Part shown: piece after piece, positions 1 through 10,455 of the stretch
How the letters are laid out: every line of letters starts with the position of its first letter
Position numbering within the stretch: the stretch's first letter is position 1
Assembly: GCA_963921795.1 (NCBI GenBank)
Contig: OY997659.1
Coordinates: 51,642,995 to 51,706,994 of the forward strand
Length of the DNA: 64,000 bases
Source: Nannobrachium achirus
Taxonomy: Eukaryota; Chordata; Actinopteri; Myctophiformes; Myctophidae
Direction: 5' to 3'
The notes under the pieces: model-generated
Database searches by the model: none
Told to the model about the DNA's origin: nothing
Seen by the model: only the letters and a program-made list of their open reading frames with translations
Translations under genes and position numbers: made by a program

Positions 1-1272
1 GTGGTCTCCCATCCTTGTAATGGCTGTAACAAGAGGTCATAACGACACAGCTCAAGACCCCTAGATGACTACATAACCCTTAACCCACAAACACCTCTCG
101 TGTGCAGTTAACATTGACAACTACATTAATGGACACAGACAAGAGCACTTTATAGACTCGACTGGTTTGCTAAAGCAATCAGACAGCAGCCCAGCTCAGT
201 GATCAGACGAGGGGGCCAGAGGTTAGAGGTGAAAAGTGAGGGAACCCTTTGAGGCAACTGGTGTCAAGTGGCCCCTTTCTGACTCTCAGGGACAAAGTGT
301 TAAGTGCGTCTAACATAAAATGAGGGCATAAAACAGTTTAAACAGGGATCTCTGAGCTGGACAGTTGCCCCAAGCCTTTGTTCTCCTGACCCCAATGTGG
401 AAGAACAGACTCTCATGCTAAAACACAGACACTAAGTGCTAAAGTCAAACACATCCGAGGAGGAAGACTATGTGCAGTTTAGGATTCAGAAGGTTTTTCA
501 GTTTTTGTGCCAAAGATATTGACTTAGATATTTTGACTGATTTCAGATCAACAACACGCATGACTTATGAGTAGCTCAGCTTCCAATACTCAGCTACAAG
601 ACTATATAATAATAGAAGGCATGAATGTAAGAATGTGAATATACTGCATGGAAGCATGGTGTTGATGACTCAGAGCCTACTACATTTTGTTTATTGAGTA
701 ATGACATGGTTTCATAGATCTCCCCCAGTGTTTGAGGTGACACACAACTTCACTAAGACTCCACGAACCCTGGGTTACCTGAATATATAAGTTCTGGGTC
801 TTTCTGAGGGCCTCCACAAGTGTGGTGGATACAGGTACGCCAGCCTTTTTAGACAGTCACAACAGGCCAACAAAGGTGAGAACTACACTGAGCAACAGCC
901 AACGTTTGACACTTGCAAACACATAAACAGGTAGTGTCTGAAAAAAATGTCTGGATATATTATAACAAGTTATATAGTAATTGTACAGCCCAGACAATCA
1001 ATCATGAAAACTTCATTTGATACACTTTAACTACACAAGTCTGGGTTTCCGTTCAAACAATATAGCATTGAGAAAAGTATATGAGTGAGAAATATATCTA
1101 ACATATGTGACACAACAGTGTTTAACCGTGTTTTGTCACAGTATGCAACACAAAACCTTTACTTCCAATGGCTTTCATCTCCCTTAACTGAACAAAGATG
1201 AATCCGGTCTCCAGATGTGTGGGAAACCCACTCCTTATCAACTCATGATCTGTTAAGGACTTCCTGACTCAC
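1..1272. other. Non-coding, nothing recognised
   Basis: I see no exon, transposon terminus or tandem repeat in this stretch. It lies downstream of the minus-strand TSP1 exon, so it is probably intron or 3' flank of that gene. Confidence 0.4.
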
Positions 1273-1399
1273 CTTTGAGTGGTTGGGCAGGGATGAGGGT
1301 TGCAGGTGCGGTTGTTGGCGGGTCGTGGCAGAGCGGCACAGAGGTAGTCAGGGTAGGCCTCATTATCAATGGCACAGAACACCAGACGAGACTGGTACC
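1273..1399 (-). CDS. Thrombospondin type-1 repeat exon of an ADAMTS/ADAMTS-like gene (partial)
   Basis: Seen on the minus strand: an acceptor AG at 1400-1401, a 127-nt open exon and a donor GTGAG starting at 1272. The exon has 41 complete codons with two nucleotides left over at each end. It reads SRLVFCAIDNEAYPDYLC followed by LPRPANNRTCNPHPCPTTQ. The spacing R-x-V-x-C ... C ... RP ... C ... CP is that of the second half of a TSP1 domain as found in secreted ADAMTS, ADAMTSL and papilin proteins. These are extracellular-matrix proteins in which such cysteines form disulphides. The W/CS/CG half of the domain should be on the preceding exon (higher coordinates), which I did not find. The gene may therefore span or interleave with il18, or the upstream intron may be long. 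The family call is fairly sure; the particular paralogue is not known. Confidence 0.7.
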
Positions 1400-1714
1400 C
1401 TGACAAAGTATAAATAAGGGAGAGGACAGGTTGTAATATTATACACAGAATACTATATTATACAAAACGTAAATTAAATAACTGTCATATCCAGGCCTAG
1501 AATTTCGTCAGTTTAGGGGCAAGGCCAATTGGCCTTTGGTGTTGTCAAATTTTTGAGGGCACAAAGGCCAAGTGCCAGGGCAGGAAGGCCATCATTAAAA
1601 CAATGATTTTAAGTCCACGCCACAGTCATAATTAATTTAGCTTAAACGTTAAGGTTTAATGTAATACCTTTCAATTAAATATCAAGAACCTGTTTATTTC
1701 TGTTTTGCCATGTG

Positions 1715-2219
1715 CAGTGGTGTAAAGTAACTAAGTACATTTACTTAAGTATTGTACTTAATTGTTTATTGTAATTTTGAGTATTTCTAACACTTACTTC
1801 TACTCCACTACATCTCGGATCCAAATATTGTACTTTTACTCCACTACAATTATTTGAAATCTTTAGTAATACCAGTTACTTTGCATAATAAATTATAATA
1901 TTATTAAACATACATGAACCACTTTATCCCTATTTAGGCTATTTGAAAATAATCAAGCTTGTAGAAAAAAATAGCAGATCTACAAGCTCAAGATGTGTCG
2001 CATAACTATGCGTTGTGAGCTTGTAGATCTGCTATTTTCAATAATGTTGTACTTTTACTTTTGGTACTTTAAGTACATTTTGATACCAATACTTTTGTAC
2101 TTTTACTCAAGTATATTTGGAATTTGAGGACTTTACTTGCAACGGAAGTATTTCTACATTGCAGTAGGCTATTGATACTTTTACTTAAGTAAAACATTCG
2201 AGTACTTTTTCCACCACTG
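1715..2219 (+). mobile_element. hAT-type MITE, family A, with 8-bp TSD
   Basis: The 505-bp element begins CAGTGGTGTAAAG and ends CTTTTTCCACCACTG. It is flanked by perfect 8-bp direct repeats GCCATGTG (1707-1714 and 2220-2227), the signature of hAT transposition. The interior is rich in the AGTAC/ACTTTTACTCC motifs of a very common teleost repeat. It has no coding capacity and carries a hairpin (1966-2038) nested inside. Confidence 0.9.
1966..2038. repeat. Hairpin repeat (TAGCAGATC family) nested in hAT family A
   Basis: Left arm AAAAAATAGCAGATCTACAA is matched by its complement ending in CTGCTATTTT. The centre is imperfectly paired (AAGATGTGTCGCAT/ATGCGTTGTG). It is inserted within the family A MITE. 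Confidence 0.85.
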
Positions 2220-2227
2220 GCCATGTG

Positions 2228-3127
2228 CACGCACGCACACACGCACACAAACTCCTCCCTCCCGTTCGCGGAGTGATCCCTTTCTCAACAATGATGTACT
2301 TTCTGACAGCTCAGCCTCTTGGGGAAAGAATAGCTTTTGGTTCCCTTAGTGCTGCATTTTGGTTGTTGTCCTGAGCTCAGCAGAGCTCCGTTTGAAAGCA
2401 TTCGTTCGCACATTCGGATTTATTCAACAGGCTGCGTTAGATAAAACTCCCGTTTAGCCCGGTGATGTTTTTGTGTTGTAACTTGTATAAACACTGTGTC
2501 GCGGGACTCCGGCAGCTCCACTATGCGGCGGCTGCTATGCTGCTACTACGAGCGTAAATGGAATCTACTTCTGGTCATGTGCGCAGCTCAACCAACCACG
2601 CACTGCTGTTACCGTAATGACTGGAAAATCGCGCAGAGGAAAAAACCGTAAAAAGCAGTTAATGGACTGCTGTGGGCGCCAGGGCACCACGGCCACTGTG
2701 GCCGTTTGGGCATGTCATTTTTCGAGGGGCACACGGCCAAAGAGAGGGGCAACGGCGGCCATGGCCGTCGTGGCCGCCGTGAATTTCCTGCCCTGGTCAT
2801 CACACTACCGGCCAATCACAGCGAGGGTTATACACTGCCGGCCAATCACAGCGCAGAACATACACTGCCGGGCTCACTGGTGGGTTTAGGAAAAACAGGT
2901 TCAGGAAGTACACTGCAGTGTTTACACTGGAGGAGTCTAGCATGTAACTCTCCAACCGCTGCTCGTAGGACACGGGAGACCTCATTGAAAGCGTTTCGGC
3001 GAGGCGAGGCGGACGCGGTGGTCTGACGGCCCGGTCCGCGAGCGAAAAACGGACGAAAAAAGCAAACGCGACCGCGGTTTGCTATACTGCTACAGACCAC
3101 CAGTTGAGCAACTTACACAGTATAGCT
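2228..3127. other. Non-coding, GC-rich in part
   Basis: No gene was identified. A locally CpG-rich part (about 2620-3090) contains two tandem copies of a short unit around GCCGGCCAATCACAGCG (2808-2868). It could be a promoter or 5' exon region, but no start or splice structure is convincing. Confidence 0.3.
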
Positions 3128-3310
3128 TTAAGTACAATGTTGAGGCACTTGAGTATTTCCAATACCTTCTACATCTCGGATCCAATTATTGTACTTTTAC
3201 TCCACTACATTATTTGAAAACGTACTAGTTACTTTTTAGATTTTGATTATTATTATTACAAAATATACATTTACCACTTTAGCCCTTAACCCATTTAGGC
3301 CTAGGATTAT
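3128..3310 (+). mobile_element. Degraded hAT family A fragment
   Basis: Shares the ACATCTCGGATCCAA / TTGTACTTTTACTCCACTAC core with 1715-2219, but lacks the terminal CAGTGGTG and any target duplication. Confidence 0.6.
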
Positions 3311-3328
3311 TGACTGCTTTAACTACTG

Positions 3329-3383
3329 AAAAATAGCAGATATACAAGCTCACGCTGCGAGCTTGTAGATCTGCTATTTTTTT
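3329..3383. repeat. Hairpin repeat, short-centre copy
   Basis: GAAAAATAGCAGATATACAA with its complement CTTGTAGATCTGCTATTTTT. The usual GC-rich centre is reduced to CACGCTGCG. A-run on the left, T-run on the right. Confidence 0.85.
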
Positions 3384-3459
3384 TAAATCATGATTTTTAT
3401 TTTTGCAAGTCTTTGAATATATCTACTTAAAAGCTAACATTTGTAACTTTAATATTTGC

Positions 3460-3725
3460 TTCTGGGTGGTCCCTGAAACAACATATTTTGAGATGGGGGT
3501 CCGTGGCCAAATACATGTAATTTTGGGGGTCCTTGACATGAAAAAGTTTGAGAACAGCATGATTTAGAAGGATTTGGAAGTCGGGTCAAAGATGGGGTCA
3601 AATATATTTAAAGACTTGCACTCATTTTCACGATTTTTCAAAAATAGCAGATCTACAAGCTCGCAGCGCGGCACTCGGTGGCGTGCTGTGAGCTTGTATA
3701 TCTGCTATTTTTCTAAAGTTAAAGC
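3460..3725 (-). mobile_element. Fragment of composite repeat E (minus orientation)
   Basis: Read on the minus strand it has the same order as 36360-36960 and 46740-47105: a hairpin, a CTTCTAA stretch, then GTTCTCAAACTTTTTCATGT and GGCCACGGACCCCCATCTC. No ends or TSD are recognisable. Confidence 0.6.
3640..3712. repeat. Hairpin repeat, class I centre
   Basis: AAAAATAGCAGATCTACAAG opposite CTTGTATATCTGCTATTTTT. The centre GCGCGGCAC-TCG-GTGGCGTGC is itself nearly palindromic. Confidence 0.88.
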
Positions 3726-3858
3726 ATAAAATAATGGTTAAAGTGGTTAAAATCTAACGCGCGTTCCAGGTATTTGAGAGTTAATACAGTTCGGCCATTT
3801 GTATCATGGTACCCCATACATCTTTAAGGTGTTTTTCCCTTTCATTTCATTTTTCTAG

Positions 3859-3995
3859 ACTGTGAATTCACAATCAACAACTGCAGAGACGTTTCTGCGG
3901 TCAGAGGGGTGCCAATAATGCTTTACGTCAGACAAGATGACGGCACATTCAAAGTGTTGTGCTGTGAGCAACGTAAGGTTTATGTGGAGAGCCTG
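3859..3995 (+). CDS. il18: il18-like cytokine, penultimate coding exon
   Basis: A pyrimidine-rich acceptor TTTTTCTAG precedes a 137-nt open exon that ends at donor CTG|GTGAGTG. After two carried-over nucleotides it encodes 45 residues, beginning CEFTINNCRDVSAVRG and continuing VPIMLYVRQDDGTFKVLCCE. The exon ends in phase 0, which matches the phase-0 start of the exon at 5389. The NCRD motif followed by a beta-strand-rich stretch and a cysteine matches the mid-region of interleukin-18 (IL-1 superfamily beta-trefoil). The mature cytokine is secreted after caspase processing and signals through the IL-18 receptor to drive interferon-gamma responses. Upstream exons with the pro-domain were not found. 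Another IL-1 family member (IL-1beta-like) is the main alternative. Confidence 0.72.
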
Positions 3996-4161
3996 GTGAG
4001 TGTTCATGGTCACAACACGCATGTTCATTTCATGACCTATCAGTGTTGATCTCGTCGACTAAAACTACGACGAATAATGCTCATCGACTTTTCACTGACA
4101 AAGTAAAAACGAAATAAAAACTAAAAAATGTTTTGGTTGCGCTCACGTTTTGCGCTCTGAA

Positions 4162-4192
4162 GATAGCAGATCTACAAGCTACAAGCTATTTT
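4162..4192. repeat. Partial hairpin repeat in the il18 intron
   Basis: One arm, AGATAGCAGATCTACAAGCT, followed by a collapsed second arm (ACAAGCTATTTTC). Probably a deletion derivative of the hairpin family. Confidence 0.6.
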
Positions 4193-4924
4193 CAGCAAGT
4201 AACGAAGAGTTAAATCAGGCATTAAGAGTCTTTACGATGCCATCACCATCAAGGCACGCCAAAATATTTTTTTGTCGACAAACTCTATTGTAGATTTAGC
4301 CGATTAAACTTATACAAACGTATGATATTTAGAGGACTAAAACTAGACAAAAACTGAAACATTTCAGATGACTAAAATGTGACTAAATCTAAACCAGTAA
4401 GACTCCCTAATCGGGAGATAAGCGACCGTCAGGTCGTATACACAAAATTTAGAAGGCAATGGTAGGCAATCAGGAGGGAATATGGGAAATGGGACAGATC
4501 CATGTTGATGACATGACTTTAGAGATACTGTGTACCGCGTGATTTTAGGGCAGAATCTGTAGGAGCAGTGTCCAAAAATGTGTTTTGCAAGAATCGGAGG
4601 GACTGACAGGCGGTGGAGGTTTTGATAGTAACTGCGACCTGACGGTTGCAATAAAATTTTATTCAAAATACTATGACCAAAACTAAATCAAACTTGAAAA
4701 TCTACACTGTGGCCACAGTGGCCTATACCATCTGCAAAGTTTAGCAAATAGTGAGTGGTTTGTTTTGCCTAAAATGTACTAAAAGACTAATAACTAGAAG
4801 ACGGTCTCCGCCGGGTCATGTACTGTAGGTTACTGTAGGCCAGCAATGTTTGGAATTTGCCAATCAGAATGGAATGTGAAAAATCAGACAGATCCGTCTT
4901 GATTACTTGATTATAGAGATAATC

Positions 4925-5052
4925 AGGATAAAAAGAATCTGCCTCCAGGTGGCGCTATAATAGGGTTAAAAGGATGGCATTTCTTCCCCAAGGTCTTGTG
5001 CGTGCAACGTTTTCACCACCAATCGGATGCTGTGTTCATGATTTGTGGCATT
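4925..5052. repeat. Dispersed repeat with GGTGGCGCTATAA motif
   Basis: Shares GGTGGCGCTATAATAGG, then CAATCGGA and the GATTTG(T/A)GGCATTT motif with 34014-34120. A moderately old dispersed teleost repeat inside the il18 intron. Confidence 0.5.
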
Positions 5053-5388
5053 TTGTTGTATTTTAAGGTGCAACAACAGATGTCTGCGACATACAGTGGA
5101 TCTCGTAGACATAGAAAGTCAGTCACCTGTTGTTGCACGTAACTAGAGTAAAAGCGTATCTAGAGTACTGCTATTTATGAGTGGGATGAGGTGGGACATA
5201 CAGACCAGGGACATGCATAAAGCAGATACAAAGCCAGATGTCTGAGCGGTTGGCACCGCTAAAAAAGGCTTAAATGTCCTCTTGTCCTTCGCTGCTGTAT
5301 CGTCCCGTTCCATGAGACAACACCAGCGGTGGCATTCCTCCTCTTCTCATCCTGATATTTATCTTCGTCCCTCTGTATGATTCTCTAG

Positions 5389-5607
5389 GGCCGTCTCCCA
5401 GACCAGATTGAGGACGATGGACACAGGTTTTTGTTCTTCTTGAAGGACACTGGATGCAAGAACACCTACATGATTGAGCCATCTGTCCACTCCTCCCACG
5501 TGCTGGGATTCGATCATTGCGATAGCGACCGTTCTCTGGTCGTGCTTTCGCAGAAGAAAGAAGTACAAGAACAAAGCCACTTTTCGATGCAGGATTGTAG
5601 GATCTAA
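5389..5607 (+). CDS. il18: il18-like cytokine, terminal coding exon
   Basis: Acceptor GATTCTCTAG opens a phase-0 exon of 72 codons plus TAA (5605-5607). It encodes FLFFLKDTGCKNTYMIEPSV, then HSSHVLGFDHCDSD, and ends LSQKKEVQEQSHFSMQ plus five residues. The FFL-K-tG...E-s...fLgfd...L-LkKE.....F.mQ pattern is the C-terminal beta-trefoil of IL-18. The KKE...F..Q ending favours IL-18 over IL-1beta. The intron from 3996 to 5388 is about 1.4 kb and holds only repeat debris. No frameshift or stop interrupts either exon, so the gene looks functional as far as it is visible. Candidate AATAAA signals follow, the nearest at 5750. Confidence 0.75.
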   Translation, partial: GRLPDQIEDDGHRFLFFLKDTGCKNTYMIEPSVHSSHVLGFDHCDSDRSLVVLSQKKEVQEQSHFSMQDCRI

Positions 5608-5749
5608 TTATTAATCAATGTTTGCAGAGGTTGTGTCATTCTGTGTGCCATTTCTTTACTTTTAAACCTTTTAAAGAAATAGCATTCTGTACGCAAATTC
5701 TGATTCCAAGTAGATTACTTGAGCAGCAAACATCTTTTTCAAGTACAGT

Positions 5750-5755
5750 AATAAA
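5750..5755 (+). terminator. Candidate poly(A) signal for il18
   Basis: AATAAA about 140 nt after the il18-like stop codon. The sequence is AT-rich and further AATAAA motifs follow, so the site actually used is uncertain. Confidence 0.3.
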
Positions 5756-6887
5756 CAATAATACTAATCTAAAACCAAGTAGGCTACAAAACTAATAATA
5801 ATATGCGTTTACTAGTAAGAACTAATTCGTCCCAACGTCCACCTTGGGTTCCAGCGGCACACTATATTTTTGAATCCGTTTCCCATTGTGTAACATTCTG
5901 TAATACAACGTCCCCCCCCCCCCCCGCTTCCTACTACTCATGTGCAGTCAAGCAGTGCTTTGATGGGATTCAAAATAATAAATGGTCCATTAAGGTCCCA
6001 TCCTCTTTTTCCTCGACAGTAGCTATATTGTAATGGCAGATTTGTAAAGACAAAAGCCTGGATATACCACGCACCACCCCAGCATGCTGTAGCAGCTATA
6101 CAGTATGCCTTTTTTCAGAGACACAAATCAGGAGAAAAAAAAAAATATATATATTATTGACCTTTCTCTGTCCCAGCAACACACTCTGGCAGGATCTAGC
6201 ACCAGTAAACTACGACGTTCGTGAGTCAGCACCCACTTGTGACCATTTGTAGGATTATTCGTGATTTGACACATTTTGTTCAAAACTCTTGCTCCTGCAA
6301 ACTTTGGAAGCCAATCTAAAAGACCTGTTTGGTAAGAGATACTGTGTACCAATTTGTGTGATGCAACGCGGCACGATATTTGTGAGCTCATATCGATTTG
6401 CTATTTTAGCCAAATGTTTGCCTTTTACTGTGACAACAGGGACAAGGTTTGTGTGGTTAGTGCAAGTGACGAATAATCAACCTTCGACTCCATTACAACC
6501 ATAAGTACAGGATTCATGTTAAAGGGTTGATTCCACCACATGGCATTATCTTACTTTACTATTAGATTAGAAGTAAGTAATCATGTTTGTGTAAATAAAA
6601 TAAAAACATTCATTTATTCTTTTATTTTTTTCATTATTTTTCTTTCATTAAATCTGTTCGTGTGATTAAGATGACTTACGGTGTCTTTATTAAACAATAT
6701 AAGCCTTGGGGATTTTTTATTTATTTATTCCTTGTTTTTTGATTCACTGTATTTAGCATAAATCTGTTCCAATAAAGTCGTAATCTGTGTTTTCAATGGG
6801 AATTAAAGCTTGCCGTCTGAATGGGGTTAAAGGAATTGAACATTCTGAATAGAGAATAGAACCCACAAAGATTAGACTTATAGTTGG
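5756..6887. other. Non-coding, nothing recognised
   Basis: AT-rich intergenic DNA with a short C-tract near 5911-5925. I saw no exon or element terminus. Confidence 0.4.
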
Positions 6888-7374
6888 GGCGAAACCGATA
6901 TTTCCATGACCGTGGAGAGCATAGGTCAGTTTCTCAGTGGTTTTGTCAACTATGAAGGTTAAATAACAAATTGAGCTCCCATGTCCCTCGAACAAAAACA
7001 CGGGCAAAATGACAGCCGCTGAAAGTTTGTGCCTCATTCACTTACTATACACTATACTATAAAGGAAAAAGAAATACCCCCCAAATCTGCTTTAAGTGCA
7101 TGTGAGGGGTCAAACTATGGGTTTTTAATTATTCTGAATCCATTGCAAGCATTTGTTTTGCATGAAAAACATTCCTTGGGCTAAAACAGACCCCAAAAAA
7201 CTGTGAAAAGTGACTCATCACTAAACCATAGTTTTGTTGGGCCGTTCTTAGCCCAATGAATGTTGTTCATGCAAAACAAATGCTTGCAATGGATTCAGAA
7301 TAATTAAAAACCCCTAGTTTGACCCCTCACATGCTCTCTACGGTCACGGAAATATCGGATTCGCCCCAACTATT
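6888..7374. repeat. Long palindromic element, copy 1
   Basis: The outer left arm (GGGGCGAAACCGATATTTCC, about 6895) pairs with GGAAATATCGGATTCGCCCC near 7348. The inner palindrome 7097-7334 pairs GCATGTGAGGGGTCAAACT with its near-complement, and CATTGCAAGCATTTGTTTTG with its complement. The inner part recurs at about 25780-26030 and 28625-28890. It is a foldback-type non-autonomous element with no ORF. Confidence 0.75.
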
Positions 7375-7622
7375 ATTTTTTAATTTTATTTGTATGGGCT
7401 ACTAAGAGGGAAAATAGACATTTTTAAAACCACTAAGTGCCATATAGCCTATACAGGATTCATGTTTGTCAATTGAGTACAAAAGGACCCCAATGCAAAC
7501 ACGCCATTGCACTCTTTAAATCCTTTTAATAGACCTTGTATCTGAACTGTACTGTCCAGTACTATTCCTATGCAAACTTCCTATGCAAACTTCTGATAAA
7601 GTATTCAATCAATCAGCCAGAT

Positions 7623-8369
7623 CAGTCCGGCCATGCAACGCCTACTGTGTGGGGGCCCAATCTGGCCCTGCAACGCCTACTGTGTGGTGCCCCAGTCCGG
7701 CACTGCACTGCCTACTGTGTGGTGCCCCAGTCCGGCCCTGCACCGCCTACTGTGTGGTGCCTCAGTCCGGCACTGCACCGCCTACTGTGTGGTGCCCCAG
7801 TCCGGCCCTGCACCGCCTACTGTGTGGTGCCTCAGTCCGGCACTGCACCGCCTACTGTGTGGTGCCCCAGTCCGGCACTGCACCGCCTACTGTGTGGTGC
7901 CCCAGTCCGGCACTGCACTGCCTACTGTGTGGTGCCCCAGTCCGGCACTGCAACGCCTACTGTGTGGTGCCCCAGTCCGGCCCTGCACCGCCTACTGTGT
8001 GGTGCCCCAGTCCGGCCCTGCACCGCCTACTGTGTGGTGCCCCAGTCCGGCCCTGCACCGCCTACTGTGTGGTGCCCCAGTCCGGCACTGCACCGCCTAC
8101 TGTGTGGTGCCTCAGTCCGGCACTGCACCGCCTACTGTGTGGTGCCCCAGTCCGGCACTGCACCGCCTACTGTGTGGTGCCCCAGTCCGGCACTGCACCG
8201 CCTACTGTGTGGTGCCCCAGTCAGGCCCTGCACCGCCTACTGTGTGGTGCCTCAGTCCGGCCCTGCACTGCCTACTGTGTGGTGGCCCAGTCTGGCCCTG
8301 CAGTGCCTATACTGTGTGGTGGCCCAGTCCGGCCCTGCACTGCCTACTGTGTGGTGCCCCAGTCTGGCC
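7623..8369 (+). repeat. 35-bp GC-rich minisatellite, about 21 copies
   Basis: The unit contains CCGGC(C/A)CTGCACCGCCTAC then TGTGTGGTGCCCCAGT. The period is 35 bp with few substitutions. Because 35 is not a multiple of three, each plus-strand frame cycles through the same three peptides and all three stay open (274-284 codons). That is an arithmetic effect, not evidence of coding. Confidence 0.95.
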
Positions 8370-8570
8370 AAAATTTGGAAAAATGTGTAGACATTTTGGG
8401 ATTATAAAAAGTATTGACACCTGGTGGAAAAGTAGATGGTCAGCAAGGCATATGCGTTATTGATTTTTATGTTTTTTAGACAATTGAACAACTGCTGAAC
8501 GTGGAGTTACAGATGGACATACATACACACATTTTTGTGGTAAGCAATAGCATTCTGATTAGGTAGTGAG

Positions 8571-9008
8571 TGGGATGTCACGATACCAGAAATGTAGTAG
8601 TCGATACCAATACCATTGAAATTCCACGATTCTCTATACCATTTCGATACCACGGTAAAAATAAAAAAATAAATAAATCCCATGTAGTTCAACATACACT
8701 CCTTTATTAGTAGCATTTGAAGTGAACAGCAATACTGTGTGCTTAAACAGACGTGGCATGTAAAATAATACTGTCCATGTAGCCTTAAAAAAATAAACAA
8801 AATAGTTGTCACGTTGTCAGTGTCAGACCCTGCAAGGGTTGCCAGATAACCGCTCATTTACAGCCCAAAAACAATACAAAAGAAGCGTCCAGATCTGGCT
8901 CCTCGGTACCAACGGTACTTTGGGTATTGTAGAAAAGTCAGTACAGTCACAATTTCAGAATCTTGGCATCGACTTGGTACCGAAGTATCGGTTCTGGTGA
9001 CAAGCCTA
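8571..9008 (+). mobile_element. hAT-type MITE with GTCACGATACC terminus and TSD
   Basis: Begins TGGGATGTCACGATACCAG and ends GGTTCTGGTGACAAGCCTA. Perfect 8-bp duplications GTAGTGAG lie at 8563-8570 and 9009-9016. The interior repeats CGATACCA / GGTACCGA motifs. Non-coding. Confidence 0.85.
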
Positions 9009-9091
9009 GTAGTGAGATGTAATGCACTCAGCTTTTGCCCTTGTGTCACAGCAGATTAGTGGTACAAGGTACAGCAACACCATCTGAAACT

Positions 9092-9187
9092 ATGTTTTCG
9101 TTTAAATGGCCTGTCTTGGTTTAAAGCCCACTCACCACCACAAGGTGTTTAAATGGCCTGTCTTGGTTTAAAGCCCACTCACCACCA
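9092..9187 (+). repeat. Tandem pair of a ~47-bp repeat, left side of LINE fragment
   Basis: Two tandem copies of a unit containing TTTAAATGGCCTGTCTTGG then TTTAAAGCCCACTCACCAC. A third copy lies at 10089-10136, right after the LINE ORF, so the fragment is bracketed by direct repeats. Confidence 0.85.
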
Positions 9188-10080
9188 CTCACCCTAGCCC
9201 CCTACCTCTTCATCATAGTTCTAGATTATGCGCTCAGGAAAGCCATAGGTGGACGAGAACAAGAGCTTGGCTTCACGCTAACACCAAGGAGGTCAAGGCG
9301 GCATCCCGCAGTAGTTCTGACAGACCTGGACTATGCGGACGACATCAGCCTGCTCTCCGACAGCATGGAACAAGCACAAGAACTCCTGAACAGGGTGGAG
9401 ATAGAGTGTGCCAAAGTTGGTCTCAGGCTAAATGCTAAGAAAACTGAGGTTATCACCTATAACCTACCTGATCACTCACCTCTGACAACAACAGAAGGAG
9501 CTGTGTTGAAGGAAGTCAAGGACTTCAAGTACCTGGGCGCATGGGTCGACTCAACTGAGAAAGACCTTAAAGTAAGGAAGGCACTCGCTTGGAGGGCCCT
9601 GAACGGCATGAACAGTGTATGGAACTCTAGCCTCCCCCGCCAATCAAACTTAGCTTCTTCTTTGCAACAGTGGAGTCTGTTCTCCTCTATGGCAGTGAAT
9701 GCTGGACCCTGAAGCCAACCCTGCAGAAGTCTCTAGATGGGTGCTACACTAGAATGTTACGTGCAGTACTCAACATCAACAGGAGTGCACATGTTACCAA
9801 CAGGAGCCTGTATGAGGGAATACCAAGGGTAAGCGAGAAAATTGCCACCAGAAGAATGAGACTAGCAGGACACTGCCAAAGACACCAGGAGCTTCCAGCC
9901 AGCAAATTGGTACTGTGGGAGCCAACACATGGGCACCGGTCGCGAGGACGTCCCACAAAAACATACATGGACGTACTCAAGGAAGACGTAGGGACACAGA
10001 ACACCAATGAGCTGGCCAGATGTATGGAGAACCGAGATGACTGGAAACAACGATGGAGGGCTCGTCTGAGGACGACCTAG
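9188..10080 (+). pseudogene. Non-LTR retrotransposon reverse transcriptase C-terminal fragment (frameshifted)
   Basis: The frame opens at about 9194 with LAPYLFIIVLDYALRKAIGG and reaches the catalytic RT motif LDYADDISLLSDS (YADD at 9332-9343). It continues with VGLRLNAKKTEVITYN and FKYLGAWVDSTEKDLKVRKA, typical of palm and thumb regions of LINE RTs. A single-base indel near 9645-9650 shifts the reading into the frame VESVLLYGSECWTLKP..., which runs through RRMRLAGHCQRH and WEPTHGHRSRGRPTKTYMDV to TAG at 10078. The N-terminal RT fingers and any endonuclease are missing. This is a 5'-truncated, dead copy of a LINE. Confidence 0.85.
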
Positions 10081-10088
10081 AGAGACCA

Positions 10089-10136
10089 CAAGGTGTTTAA
10101 ATGGCCTGTCTTGGTTTAAAGCCCACTCACCACGAC
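10089..10136 (+). repeat. Third copy of the ~47-bp repeat, right side of LINE fragment
   Basis: Same unit as the pair at 9092-9187 (AAGGTGTTTAAATGGCCTGT ...), placed nine bases after the LINE stop codon. Confidence 0.85.
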
Positions 10137-10207
10137 AAGGTGCAGGTCGAGAGTGGGGGACACACAGGGGAGGGGGGGGACACAGGACAGAACACATGGG
10201 GAGGGGT

Positions 10208-10407
10208 NNNNNNNNNNNNNNNNNNNNNNNNNNNNNNNNNNNNNNNNNNNNNNNNNNNNNNNNNNNNNNNNNNNNNNNNNNNNNNNNNNNNNNNNNNNNN
10301 NNNNNNNNNNNNNNNNNNNNNNNNNNNNNNNNNNNNNNNNNNNNNNNNNNNNNNNNNNNNNNNNNNNNNNNNNNNNNNNNNNNNNNNNNNNNNNNNNNNN
10401 NNNNNNN
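10208..10407. other. Assembly gap (200 N)
   Basis: Exactly 200 undetermined bases directly before a GA-rich minisatellite. The true size is unknown and the array probably continues into the gap. Confidence 0.99.
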
Positions 10408-10419
10408 TGGGACAGTAGA

Positions 10420-10455
<36 letters not shown>

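Noticed and set aside
5230-5275. tRNA-like start (GTCTGAGCGGTTGGCACCGC)
   Set aside because: No downstream T-arm or matching acceptor stem. It lies in the il18 intron and probably arose by chance.
7536-8463. Three overlapping frames of 274-284 codons as a Cys-rich protein
   Set aside because: All three frames encode the same peptides because of a 35-bp stop-free unit. No splice sites or upstream coding signal.
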